A DNA stretch of 64,000 nt, taken from contig JAUPFV010000003.1 of assembly GCA_036936605.1 (NCBI GenBank), forward strand, positions 146,724,997 through 146,788,996, read 5' to 3'. The stretch comes from Limnanthes douglasii subsp. nivea (lineage: Eukaryota; Streptophyta; Magnoliopsida; Brassicales; Limnanthaceae). The notes under the pieces are model-generated. The model worked only from the letters and a program-made list of their open reading frames with translations, made no database searches and was not told the origin of the DNA. The translations under genes were made by a program, and so were the position numbers. Below are positions 40,657-54,000 of this stretch, piece after piece. Within the stretch, counting starts at the first letter, position 1, and each line of letters starts with the position of its first letter.

Positions 40657-40955
40657 TGGTTTGGTTTATTTTTGGGTTGGGGGTAGTTTTGTAAAGTATT
40701 TTAGCAAGTTTGGGGTATTTGTATGTTTAGTGTGGGGAGTAGTCAGATAATTAAGCAGCCTACTTGTATTAAATTTTGATAACCCTAATTAATGAGAGTA
40801 GTTGGGGGTATTTATACTTTTAATTAATGACTCATGGGCTTACAGGGTCAAGTTGTGAAACTGGGTCGAGTTTAAGGACCCATTAGTTTTTAAGTAGATT
40901 AAAAAATAGCTTAGTCAAAAAGTGTTCACATTTGTCCTGTTCGGATTTATAGTGG
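40657..40955 (-). repeat. 5' LTR of the Tat-type element
   Basis: Partner of 30787-31084. On the minus strand it ends ...aaccaaacca, a normal CA end. The other end reads ccactataaat, not TG, so that border is either mutated or mis-set by a few bases. Confidence 0.85.
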
Positions 40956-43110
40956 GCCTGATGGTTTCAATTCTAGTTTTTCAATGGCTCCTAGAATATT
41001 GTGCGTAGGAATATATGTAACAGAGTTCTTAAATTTTTTTAATTTCATAATTGTCGACTCCTCTTAGAATTCCACTTTCATTGTTTTTATCCCCAATAAA
41101 GAATCGCATTATGTGGTCGCTGACTTTAGGCTTATTGCTCTATGGAATGTGGTCTATAAGAAAAAAAATTGGTTCTTGCAAACAGAATCAAGGAATCCCT
41201 CCCTTATTTAACTGAAAAATATCAATCGTATTTTATCCTAGGGAGAAACATCTTTGATAATATTATGCTCTCTCGAGAACTCATAAGGGGGTTATTATGT
41301 CAATTGTAAAGATAAAACGGTTGCTCTAAAAATAGATCTGATGAAAACCTTTGACAATATCTGTTGTCATCTTATTTTTGACATCCTTGTCACTATGAAC
41401 TTTCCTGAGAATATGATCATTTGGATCATCCAATGCATTACCATTCCTTCTTATAAAATTATCATTAGTAGTGACACTTATGGTAATTTCAAAGATAGGA
41501 AATGAATCAGGAAATGAGATCATCTCTCCTCTTTTCTCTTCGTCTTATTTTTCATATCCTTGCTAGTATCCTCAAAAAGAAAAGTAACAATAGAAATTTT
41601 TAATTTCATTCGAAATGTCATAAACTTAAAATTATTAATATTTGCTTTGTTGGTGACCTTATGATTTTATGTCATGGTGATCATAACTCTTTTAATCTAA
41701 TTAAAGACAACTTGTATGACTTTTTTTTGCTTTCTAGGCTTCAAGTCAGTCCAGCAAAGAGCCAAATATTCTTTTCTAGTGTAATTTCACCTTTCGTAAT
41801 AAACTAATTTCTATCTTAGGTAACAAGGAAGGTACCTTATTGGTGAAATATATGGGTGTTCCTCTCCTCAGAAGATGTCATACACATTCTGATTGTCGTC
41901 ATCTTCTCCATAAAACCACCTCGTGAATAGACTCATAAACCTCAAAGCATCTCCCGTATGCGGGTAGGCTCCAACTCATCAAATATGTTCTATTTGCGGG
42001 ACGAGTCTACTGGTCTTTAATTTTCAATATACCATCTAGATTCCTTAAAGATTTATCCTCGTATCTTCGTTGTTTCATTTGGTCGGACCCTGAGATGAAG
42101 AACTCAGGTGCATAATTTGCATGGAGTAATGTTACCAATCCCACGATGGAGGGCGGTCTTGAGATTCTAAGCCTAAAAATATTCAAGCATGTTGTTGTCC
42201 TTAAACATCGGCGGTATCTATAAGTAATAACAAATATTCAATATGGTGGAACTTAATCAAAGCCAAAAAAAATCTTGACTTACATCTAGGTTCCTCCCCT
42301 TCTTGGACTTCGAGGAAAGTACTACGTCTTAGGCCTCTGACTGGTAATTTATATAGGATAACGATTCAGAATGGGGCTGATACCTTCTTTGGTATGATCT
42401 ATGGCTACTTCCCACCTTTATGGTATAACACTATGGTGAAAATATCATCAATGATTCTAGGCTTGGGAAGAATCTCAAGGTCTCACATATCATCTTATAT
42501 GATCTTTGGAACTGGTCATCTAACATGAGATCTATATGCGCTAAAAACAAATCAATCTTCTTGATATCAATAACATCATCCTCTCTCTACTTCCTCCAAA
42601 TATTGACTTCGACAACGTGCATTACTGGATTGCCAAGAAAGAAAATCCTAAGTTTACTATCAAGGATACCTACAACGTCACTCGTAACTCCACTCCATGT
42701 GTCGGGTAGACTAGGTTAATATAGAATAAGTATAACATTCATCGTTACTCTTGCATCTTTTGGCACGCAATCTACACAAATTATCTATTAGAGATGAGAT
42801 TCTATGTAGGAGTTTAAATACATCACCAGATTATGTTTTATGCAATTCGTACTCTGAAACTATCAAGTATATCCCCAATGATTGTAACTTCACCAAGAGT
42901 CTCTTGGGTTTCGCTAGCTCTAGACTAAGATTCCTACTTAATCCTGAACTGGAAATCTTAGTTTAACGAATCGTCTAACTCGAATTCTTCTCGAAACCGA
43001 CATTTTGTACGCGTTTGTTTTGGCGCGGTCATTTACCACATCTAATGGGAGAGGTACGCAAGAATTTTTTATTCTTCTTACCCTCACCTTCGTAGTCTCA
43101 TAACGTATTT
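40956..43110 (+). pseudogene. L1-type LINE, RT core and zf-RVT (right part)
   Basis: The frame resumes with PDGFNS, the second half of the family motif GPDGF, then ADFRLIALWNVVYK, TVALKIDLMKTFDNI and ISPLFS-like sequence. A degenerate region follows where the catalytic F-A-D-D is not recognisable (FVGDLMILCH). YAGRLQLIKYVLFAGRVYWS is typical of LINE RT C-termini. A zf-RVT domain follows at 42720-42930 (CIFWHAIYTN, CRSLNTSPDYVLCNS). Heavily mutated and inactive. No poly(A) tail was found. Confidence 0.82.
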
Positions 43111-43706
43111 TTCGGATCTTTGGTTCAAATTTTTTAACACCAAAATTGACTAGCCATGATAGTTTTCATAAATTTAACATTATACTATTTGTTTGATTAT
43201 TGTTTTTACAGTTATCACCACCACCACCTCACTTTGTAGTTTGAGTCGGAACTTACTATCATGTAACCCTATCAGGATTTTGTTGTTTTCTCTCCCTAGA
43301 GATACCACGTATGCATTCTCTATCCTAATCTATATTTTTTGTACTATCTTTCATGAATTCAGTAAACTTTCAATCAGCGCTGTCTTTTCCACTATCGTGT
43401 CTATCCCTTAAAATATACTACTTGTATAAACTTTCTATTTTACGCTTTTATCCATAAATATATAGATTTTATAAAACAAATAAAATCAAAAGGTGAAGCT
43501 ATTTCTCCCATAACATTTCTTATTTCCTCCATAAATCCAAAAAAGCTTCATCTTAATATTTACTCCATAAAAGAAATACAAAGATTAACCCTTCCTTCAT
43601 CAAATAACATTTTCTTTAGTTCTTGAGCAAACACTCATAGATTACAAAGGTTTCATTAACTTCTCTATTATTTTTCCACCAAGTTCCACCAAACACCAGC
43701 CACTCC
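43111..43706. other. Intergenic DNA after the LINE, nothing recognised
   Basis: T/C-rich sequence. A 72-codon frame at 43193-43411 has no recognised motif. Confidence 0.5.
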
Positions 43707-43944
43707 ATCTCGATTTCTGCAGTTATTAACGACGAACACCTGATTCTGAGGTGGTAGCTAGGAATCAGTTGTTTTTACAAAAAACACCTGATTCCAAAGT
43801 GGTAGCTAGGAATTAGTTGTTTTTCACAGAACACGTGATTCCAAGGTGGTATCTCAGAATTGGGTGTTCTGTGAAAAAATAACTATTCCGAGATATCACC
43901 TCGGAATCAGGTTTTCGTCGTTAAAAACTGCAGAAGTCGAGATT
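43707..43944. repeat. Foldback element with internal direct repeats (238 bp)
   Basis: Outer arms atctcgatttctgcagttat (43707-43726) and the inverse of atctcgacttctgcagtttt (43925-43944) pair with few mismatches, as do cgacgaacacctgattc and gaatcaggttttcgtcg. Within the arms, a unit of about 50 bp (acctgattccaaagtggtag ... gttgttttt) repeats two to three times. A hairpin of about 100 bp per arm is possible. A 61-codon frame across it is not a gene. No convincing target duplication. Confidence 0.75.
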
Positions 43945-45082
43945 TGTTATGGAAAGGTTTTTTCTAATGCAGATTTTCAAGTTGTACAACTTAAAAACAA
44001 TATTAAATTACCTTGTTGGTTGATTTTGTGATATTTTCGGTGTTAAAGCTTTGGTTTGAGTGTCCTCTTCCTCCATGGATAATCTTTATCAAGTTCGGGA
44101 TTTTTTGGTTTTTAAAGTTTAATTTTATAAGGTAAAACATATATGTTGGATTCAACTAGGTTTAATCTCATATTTGTTTGAGAATAGTTAATGACACGAA
44201 ATTATAAATAAAAAAATAAAATAAGAGCAGAACGATAAAAATAAATCATGAATGTTTTTAGATTTAAAATTATGAAATAAATAAGAAATATTAATGGGAA
44301 ATAGCTTGACCCAAAATCAAATTAGTTAGCTTTATACCGATTAGATTGTCATTCAACAGTTTTTATACCGATTATCATTCAACGGCACAAACAAATATAA
44401 GAGAATTGCTAAAAAAACGGTCAAAATTACTCCATGAAATTGCATAAAAAATAAATTATTAAAATTTAAAGGTTTTTAAGTACTTTTTTAACAAATATAA
44501 AATTTGTATAAAATGTAAATAATTGAAATAAATAAAATTTAAGGATTTTGAGATTTTTTTTTATGAATATTTTTTTTATAAATATTTAAAAAATTAAAAA
44601 TGCAACTTCACGAGTAGTTTTGGCCGTTTTTTAGCAATTCTCCATATTAAATGGAAGGGAAGGATGTAAATATTCTTTTTATTAAAAATAATAATTGTTA
44701 TTATTATTATTATTAAACAAAAAAAACGTTTTTCTCAAGGCGATAGCAAACGTATGTCCATATATAAAGCTGCATGAAGTACGCGAGAATTCCATGAAAA
44801 CTTGAATGCAAGGAAGATTCGAAACATAAAGCATATAATCGAATCTCAAGTTTTCACCACAAAAATAGATGACTAAACTAATTCTGAACCATAACATAAC
44901 ATCATAATCACAAACACAAGTAAACTGCGAACATTGTTTATCTCTTCACACTGGCAAGTTGTTTCACGATTCTATATTCTGCCAGATACAGTAAACTTCT
45001 CTTTAATAAATTAGTGATTTAGAGCAGCAAACAGGTGAGTACGATAATCTATTCTACAAGCAGAATTTTATTCCAGTCCAGG
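43945..45082. other. AT-rich intergenic DNA and 3' flank of the PRP40C-like gene
   Basis: Contains a short ATT/TTA microsatellite at about 44695-44715. The final 100 bases before 45083 should be the 3' untranslated region of the minus-strand gene. An AATAAAA signal (minus strand, about 45066-45072) lies very close to the stop, so the true poly(A) site is probably further downstream. Confidence 0.5.
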
Positions 45083-48000
45083 CTATCTTCTTGTTTTTGT
45101 ATCTGTGAGCTTTTCTTCACTTTGATCTCCGTGTCCCGATTTCTGTCTCCGTATCATATCCTCTGCATACCGACGCCACAAAGCTTCTCTCTCTTTCCTC
45201 CCCAACTTCTTGTACCTAGGATCTGGCTTTAGAATCCGTTTGGCAGTGGACCACGAATTAAGCACTGATTTACCATCATCTGTCTCCTGTGAAGCTGCTG
45301 TTGCTGTTATGACTTCTGCTAATAAAACATTGAAGTCGTGTGCACATCGCTGAAACAAGATGAAAACATTTATGTAAAGATTGCCATACCAAATGGAATG
45401 ATGATTTCGTTGACTAATTGGAAAAGCCTAGAAGTACAGCAGCTGGTGTATGCTGGGCTGTCTATAAACTTAGAATCTTGGCTCAGTAAGGCAAGCATGG
45501 TAACATTTTCAAATTAGAGATGCGTCAAAGGGAAAATTCACTGGATTATCATGTGCCTATTTAAGGATGGTGGTTCCACGACTTGGCATTCTTTCTTTTT
45601 CAGATGAAGAAGAGTTGTTCACTTACCTCATGCAACATCTTTACATGTTCTCGAAAGAGCTTCTCCATATCAGATGGATCTAGATCAGCATTACTTGTAC
45701 GTCTTTGAGGATCCTTATCGAGTTTCGGCTTTGATTCTGTCCAGGATGCCTAAGGAGAAAAAAAGAGAGATTATAATTGATCAGCTTATATGGAAAAATG
45801 ATGAACAGCCAACTCGCTCACTATGTGCCTTCATGTCAATGTGTTTTATTCATGCAATTGCATGAAATCCAAGTTTGGTGACAATTTTTTCACTCTAGTA
45901 ATATAAGTCACTTTTCCTATGCCTTTAAAACTACGACGAGCAACTTATGTCATAGATGCTGGACCTTGACCAAATTAGCACATTCACAAATCACCTATGC
46001 AGAAAAAATACGCAGGTGCCGCCAAATGCATAAAATTTTATCTGCATGTTTACTTGTAGCGATTTAGTTTCTATCACCTATTCTTTGGGATTGTTGGTTT
46101 ATCTCCTCTTTACTATTCTAAGCCTACTTAATAAGAAAAGGCAGGTAAAAAAGAGACATGAGAAAGATTAATCCATGCCATTCAACTAATTCCAAAACTA
46201 ACATGCTATACGAAAGTCAAGTTTAAAACCGAGCATAAAAAGCCTTAACAGGTTTGAGTTGATGCTTTATAATGCTGGAAATCTTTGCCATGCAATTAGC
46301 TGTTGCATTTTTAATCACAAAATCGTAGCTATATCCTACTTATTAATAAAAAGGAGGGGTGCATGGAGAAGCACGAAGCCTCTAACCAATGTTTAAGATT
46401 GAAATCTAGTAATCTATTTTAAAGCCTTCCTTCAGTCATTTAGAAATCTAATTCGTATATAAATGTTACACCAAGGAAACTAGTTCAGAATTAGCTAGCA
46501 ACCATTAATTAAGTAAACAATGACACAACCTAATTGTTTGCCAACAATATAACTTCACCTGAGGGTCCTTTATAGTTTCCATCAACAAAGCTTGATAACA
46601 TGCCACTGATTCCTTCCTTCTAATTTTCTGTCGAACTCTTTCCATTTCTTGTTCTTCCCTTTCTTTCCTCTTCCGTAACTCACGCTCCCTTTCCTTCAAT
46701 TTTTCCTGAAATTAGTTGAAGCCAAAAAAATTGCTACAGAAGTTAGCATGAATCACAGATTAATGTGTACTTCGGTTTTGGCAACAGACTTCCAACTTTC
46801 CTCTTCTCCTTTCTTAATTAACTTAAATTATGACACAGACAGAGATAAAAAGAAAATATTTTAGAAAATACAGAATAGCACTGACCTGCTCATCCAGTTT
46901 GGCTTTTGCCTCTCGGTCGGCTTCCTCATGTGCTGCTTTTAGTTCAGAAATATACTCATTGAATAAGACCTCCCTTGCCTCATGCTTGACGGAGTTGTAT
47001 CTTGGATCATTTCTTAGGCTATCCTTAACCTGTAGAGCAAGAAAAACAGTAACAAATTTTAGAAAGAACAAAGTATCAAAAAAAAGAATGCGTGCACAAA
47101 TTCATTAAAAAGTTGATAGATGCATTTTTTGAAAGAAACTTAATTGGCATATCAGACAATTATAACTATATCCCAATGTATAACACAAGGGGAAGCTTCT
47201 GATGGTTGTACCATATTTTCAAGACAAGTGAAACAATCTTAACCTGCTTAGGTCAACTATCTGTCATGCCCATAAAAGGAAGAGGCCAAAACCATTAGCA
47301 TCCCATTGCAATCTCTATATAACCAAAACTGACTAGTCTCTGTCTATCGATATGAAAAGCAACCATAAGGGAACTTTTACGTTTAAAGCTAGATATCAAA
47401 AGCAAGCTCGCTCTGGGGTCCTTCTTCAAATCTTAATTGCTTCTAACACTTGGCTTTTTACAGTGTAGAATGACCTGGACATCTAAAGGTTGTCACTAAA
47501 ATTGTCAAGGACAGTCCAATGACAACGTCCTTTTGATTATTTAAAAGGCAATTTTAAAAAATCTACTTTTATATGTTTCTAATTTGTTTGTTAATGTATG
47601 TTCTATTATTTTATTAAATATTTGCATTAATTATAATTACAAAAACAAATTTGGTAGATGTTTTGGCGTAGCCTCAGCATAGTGGTTCACCGCTAGAGTG
47701 ATAGTATGCCAAAGCCAAAGCCAAACGGGAAAGACAGTATAGGATTGAAAACATCTCCTAACTGAATTACTGATACCATCTGTTATATTACCAGGAGCTC
47801 GAGAGCACACAAATAGGAAAGGACATGTAATTTACTTACTCTAGACCAGCGGGAGTTAATATTTATATCTTTGGTTTCATGAAGCATGGATTTGAAACAA
47901 GAGGAAGCAGCAGCACGTAACGCTTGAGCCTTTTCTTCGGCAACCCGTTTAAAAGCAAGGACCCTGCAATAGAGACATGACATAAGGCATGAAACTATGA

Positions 48001-51000
48001 AACCTTTTAGTCAGGGAGCTCCAAGAAATAGGGAAGTCGCAGCCAAAGCCGATCTGTGAATTTATAAACTCTACGGATACAACAATTATTTCATCTATGA
48101 TCTATCTGAGAATGTATAGCTCAAAATTATATGAGGCTATTAAAGCCAATTACTAAAAGTCTTGCACAGGATGAGTGGCCACTCTGAGAGCTGACTTCCA
48201 ATACATTCTCTGTAGAATTGATTTGCGAATTGACATAATCAAAAGCAACACAGGGATTGGAGGGGAAATCTAACAATTAGAAAGCAAAAAAATACACCAC
48301 TTGAGATCGAAGTTACATATAAGGGCAAACTCATATGTCAAACATGTGCCTAGTACTCTTACACAAGTTTCAAGCACTAAGATCTTACCAGGACTGCACA
48401 GCTCATTTCCATGAACCTTCTATGGTGTTGAGCAACATCTACATCAAATTTACCGTTTATAACTTACACGCTTATCAGGTTACTAAGATCAATTAGAAAT
48501 TGCCATTAGGCCCATGCAGCAGAGAGTTTGTAGCTTTAATTACAAAGCTACCTGGCAAAGCAAGGCAAGGTATCTAAAGTATCACCTCTTTTACTTAATA
48601 TATACATATACAGAGCACTCATTCTTGCATACAGTGGTCATAAGGGTCAAACATACTTTCCTTGCGAAGGCATACCTTTCCTTCAACAAAATCTCTTTGT
48701 CTTTGCGTTCCAACATCTCAAACCGCGGATCACCTCCCCACTTCCTCTTAAAACTTTGATAGTCAGTGTTGTGATCGATGTCCTAAAAGTAAAATTCTAT
48801 TTACCCAAATGTGTAGGTTGAAATATTTTATAAAACGAAATAGGGAAGATGAGATGTAAGTAATGAGGAAATTAATCAACCTCTGATGATTCATCTAACA
48901 ACTGCTTAAATCCTTCGACTGCAGCCCTTTGTGCAGCTCGTTTTTCTTTGCGCTCCTCCATTGCACGTGTCTTAACATAGTGTTCAAACAAGGACCTCCT
49001 GGCAGAATGACTTGGTATTGCCTGCAGTAGAACAGACCTCTCTTAAAAAATTAATTACAGATGGCCATCCTTAATAACTGATGAAGAGAACATAAAAGGA
49101 ACAAATATTAGTTACGGTTACAACAAAATAAAAAAGCAGAACATTTGCAACAGTTGAGATCTGCTTGTCCCTTCCACGATGATGCATAGACAATACTGAA
49201 AGAAAAATAACTAGATTTGCACCAGTAAAAACCCTAGTTAGTAGATCAAATGAAAAACCTACATAGCTCACTGATAGTCAGATACACAAGATCACGGGAA
49301 AGTTTAGCCACATTTAAGCTGAGTAAATTTGCAGAGCCTTACACAGAAAATAAAATGCAACATAGATTGCCCACAAATTCACACAGCAATGTAAATATTT
49401 TAACTTAACGTACAATCTGCGTGCTCACTGCTACAGAAAATTTATTCTAGAAAAGTGCAAGGGATGTCAAAAATAGAGATAAAGTTAAGTCTTGTGATTT
49501 AACAAACAAAGCTCCTCGAGTAGCCCAAAGCTGGAGTAAACAAAACTGTGTGGGATTTCTCTCAAAATGAGTTACGCAAGCAAACCTCCAGTGTATGATC
49601 ATAACATCATAGAACCGCCTACTAAGATGAATAAGTGTACATGATTGTAAAGCAAGTCCACCCAAAAAAAAGAGCAACCAAATATCTGAAGGTAATAAAT
49701 GTGTTTCAAGGTTTTCAGGCTAAAAGATACCAAAATTCTGAACAAAGTAATTTCTACTCATTAGAGGTTTAAAAAACCTTGAAGCGTGGATCAAATACTA
49801 TTTTTGGCAGTTCCTTTTCCCATTTGGAGAATGGTGCAACCCCTCGTTCTCTAAGCATGTCCTGCAATTTAAGGGGAGACAATTTCAGTGTCACTAAGAT
49901 TTTTAACAAATTACATCCTCTAAGAAGATAATTTATATGTGTGTGTGTGTTAACGTCTACCAAGTGAAGGATCCCATTAAGTTTAAGGGGAACATTCTTT
50001 ACTTTTTTATTAAGCTACATTTTCAAGATTAAAAATCAAGCTGAAAAATGCAACCTACTTTAAAAACTAGGACTTCTACTAAAGTTTAAACTTGGAGAAT
50101 CCATTACTTCCTATTTAGCCTTTCTCCAACTGCATAACCAAACAGATAATCAAGAAAAGAATGTCATCCTACAAAGTAAAGAATTGGTAGAGGAGAACAT
50201 AATCATCGTAAAAAATTGGATACAACCTAGGTCGCAACAGGTGTGGCCCGATTTATATCATACCCACCATCGGTTTGGTATATTTTATCCATCGTTTAAA
50301 TAATAATATTCCATAACTCATCTACACCGTTGATTTTTATTCCAACGGTGGATATGATCCAGGTTGCGCCAGACCAGCTGCAACTTAGATGACATCTGAG
50401 ATCCCGAGACAGTAAAGGTGCAGCATCGAGCCTCTTTATTCAGCCATAAAACATGATTACACGATCCAATTAAGTAAAAAACTCCTTGGACAAACATGTC
50501 ATTATCTTTGAATTTATTTAGCCTTAATGTCTATCTATATTTATAAGTAACCTCTGCTACTTAAGAGTGATATCTCTGCAACCCTGCTTGGATCTGGGAA
50601 AATTGCAGCACCGCGTGAATCTTGTGCTTTGTGTGTGATTAAGTCTTTTATTCTTAATTTTATTATGCCTTGCAGTATTACTCACTTATCATTGCAGTCT
50701 CCAACTGCCAAACAAAGCTTTACATCTATATTGAAGGCAAAAGAACCATATACACAACACTGAGTAATTATTATGCAAAGTTGTGAAGAACTGTTCTCAA
50801 GGAATCGTAGAACAGGGAACAGGAAGAAAACAGTGTATATAGAATCAAGAGTCTTGGAACATAATCAACAGTAGTAGCCCCTCCCCTAATTCGAAAATTT
50901 AAGACCACCAACCAAAGTCTCTTGCACAATTATCATTTTTGTGTTTGTAAGCCTCTCAAGAACCCTGGTTCCACCACATTCCTTCACTAGCAACCACCTA

Positions 51001-54000
51001 ATGCAATCTAATTGATTCATGCTTCTTTCTAGCTAATTTCTAATTCGATAAGGACCTATGTGAGAATTTTCCTGAGATGCCATATATGACTGTCAGTTTT
51101 CAAGATATCGATTTGTGAAGTGTCTACTAAGGTTCCAGACTCAAAAATGTAGATGTATAGGTTGGGACCAAATTATAAGTTTCAACTTCCTTTTCTTTCT
51201 CTTGTGGGAAAAAAGAAAAGAAGAACACAATACAGCAACATATGACCATCGTAAACACTTACTCTCATGTTTTCACCATATGAATTGCAATTGGATAGGA
51301 GTTAATGTTAGAATCTGATGCCTGTTGAACCATCCACTGACAAAACAGAAGAAGGCAGAATGGTACACCGTACACGTTTAACAGTTCAACCAAACAGACG
51401 GTTGCGTCAGACTAAAAGTACACAAGGGATATTCACAAATAAAAAACCAAAGCTAAATCCAATAATTACCTTTGTTGACAAATTACGAGAAAGATCATGC
51501 ATGCATAAAGACTTCCTAACGCTTTTTCTTTTACTTTTTACCCGTGAGAAATCAAAAGTTAGAAATACCTTAAACTGGATAATGCACTCTTCTTTTGTCG
51601 GACCACTATCTTCATCTTCTGAATCAGAAGAGGAGTCAGACATATTACCATCTCCCGTACTATTTTTTTGCTTATCTTTGCTACTCTCACTTTGTGCACC
51701 CTTCACCGACAACTCAACTGCTCTTGAGCTATTTGCTTCAGATGCTGCTGTTTCTGATAATATTGAAGCTGCTACAGGAGCAGCAGGGACTCCATAATCC
51801 TGTAGCTTCTTTTTTATCAGATACAAAGCAGATGGTGATCCCTGGAGACCTGAAGGTCTAAGAGTTGCAGCATCACGACCACCGTTACTGATAGCAGGAG
51901 CGATTAAGCTTGTTGGAGTAGATGCGTGTTCTGACGCTGTATCAGTATCTGGGGCAGATATTGAATGTTCTCTCAATGTTTCACCATCCTGCTTCTTTCT
52001 CAAGTCTGTCACCTCGCTAGGGACCTGCCAGCTGCTTATCTAAATACAACATGGCAACAATGATATAATGAAATTAGCTTTCGTGATGTGAAACTAAATC
52101 AAATTTCATTTAAGCAGTATTTCTAAGACACAGGTCCTGCACACCGAACCGTATACCCCTTCACCACTAGAATTAATCCCAAGAACCTTCTTAGTATTTC
52201 ACTTGACTTTTTGTAACAAGGTTGACATAAAGAGAATCCATGCTCCAGAGAGTTCTTACGATGTGCCATGCTTTGATGAATGAGAAGTAAAAAGTCTATT
52301 GCTTGATGATTTTCAACTTAATTGCAACTAATTAGAATCAGTCTGCAATACCTTTGTTTTACTATTGTAGTAGTATTTTTTGCCATCATTTGTGGTGACC
52401 AATGCCCAGTCTGTCCCAGACAAATGCTCCCTATACATATGTAACACAAGTTTTTTAGTATCATACAAGGATTCAAGCTGCAACAATAAAGATAACTATT
52501 ATCACTTGCAACAATCTGTTCAACCTGTTAGCAAACTGTTCGATTTTAGAGTAGCACAAACAGCTAGCTAATAAGTAATAAATCTGAAAACAAAAAACAA
52601 ACCCCTTAATTACAGTAAAACCTTGTTTCAAAAAAATGAAAAGCCGTTATTAAATATAAGGTTATACATCCCCAAAAAGGAAAAAAATATAATTGACTAG
52701 TCTCAGAATCTTGTTATCAGGAAAGAAATTCAAACTTACATAGAAACTGGAGTTGGTTGCGCTGGGACTTTGTCCGGCTGCAGAGATATCAAGAAATAGA
52801 ACAACCACTATGTAAGTCCAGAATTATATGTTTAGAACTATAATCTTAAATTCAAATAGTCATCCAAACTTATGACAAACTCTTAACTTTATTGTCCATA
52901 TAGCTCAAAATCAAATCTGGCTACGTGATATATTTATGCCTTCTCTATGCATAACAAAACATTGTTGTGGATTTCATTGTATTTGTACCATGTTCCTACC
53001 TCCATAGTTAAAAGGTGCCTCTGCAAACCGTAGTTTGTTGAAGATATTAATGAAGGTAAACGGGTAATCAAAATGTTTGGTAACAACGTTCTAACAAAGT
53101 AAGGACTAAGGAGGTTCACTAATTGATCATCACTTCAGTGGGTTATCAAACAGCATATTTTCTAACATCTTAAACCTGAGAGCTGGCGAAATATATTTAA
53201 GTATAGGTAGGTTGGGAAAATGATGCTCAGAAAAATCACAATATAGACAAGTAACAAAAAGAATATAAATACAAACTATGCACACCTCTGCCATAAAACC
53301 AACAGGTTTTTCATAAGTTGATTGCCCTGTCAAAGAATTATAGTAGTAAATAATTCCAGCTTCCGTCTTATGGGCAGTCCATGCATCTGCTTGTTTGCCT
53401 ACAGCAGAATCAATCTTGTTGCCGACTTCTTGAGCAAGATGTGTATTGCCTACATATTACGTATGAAAGTAATAAAGAATATATGGACTTCATTTATCAA
53501 TAAATTAGGCTGAATAGCTCTTACATTTGTCATTAATCTAGCATGAAACCCTGAGCGTACCGATTCCTTGAAGTGGTTGTGCAAGTGGCCCATGTGTTCC
53601 CACCAACGGATGACATCCACCAACTGAGAACGACTGGGTCAAGCCTACACTTGACATAGAAGTAACCCCGGGAGGTTGAGAATCAGATAACAAAGTATTA
53701 GTAGACACAGCACGTCCTGGTACAGGAAACGATCCGGGATAAACCGCGTGATGTGGGAGAAAAGGTGGCCTTGGCAGGCTACCCATCAGGGGAGGCTGCA
53801 ACCAGATTCCCTGGGGGGAAGCAGCCATAGCGGGAAGCAAAGGACCAGAAGGATACATATGTTGCTGAAGGAGAGGTCGTTGGACACCGGAGGAAGATTC
53901 AGGAATTGGTGCCCCCAATCCAGAAGGCCTATGAAAAGATTGTATAGATTGTGCAAATGAGGTAGACTGATTCGGGCCAGGATTTGAAGGTGTGGTTGTA

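Larger units (their letters stand above)
30787..40955 (-). mobile_element. Ty3/gypsy element with Tat-type features inserted in the LINE
   Basis: About 10.2 kb bounded by direct repeats of about 298 bp. On the minus strand the order is 5' LTR (40657-40955), primer binding site, gag, protease, RT, two RNase H domains, integrase, long spacer, 3' LTR (30787-31084). A plus-strand coding region occupies the spacer. The second RNase H and the opposite-strand gene are typical of the Tat/Ogre/Grande lineage. The LINE is interrupted within its GPDGF motif. A clean target duplication could not be identified. Confidence 0.85.

Noticed and set aside
46823..47108. Two opposite open frames of 82 and 92 codons
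   Set aside because: The minus one is exon 11 of the PRP40C-like gene extended into its introns; the plus one is its antisense shadow.
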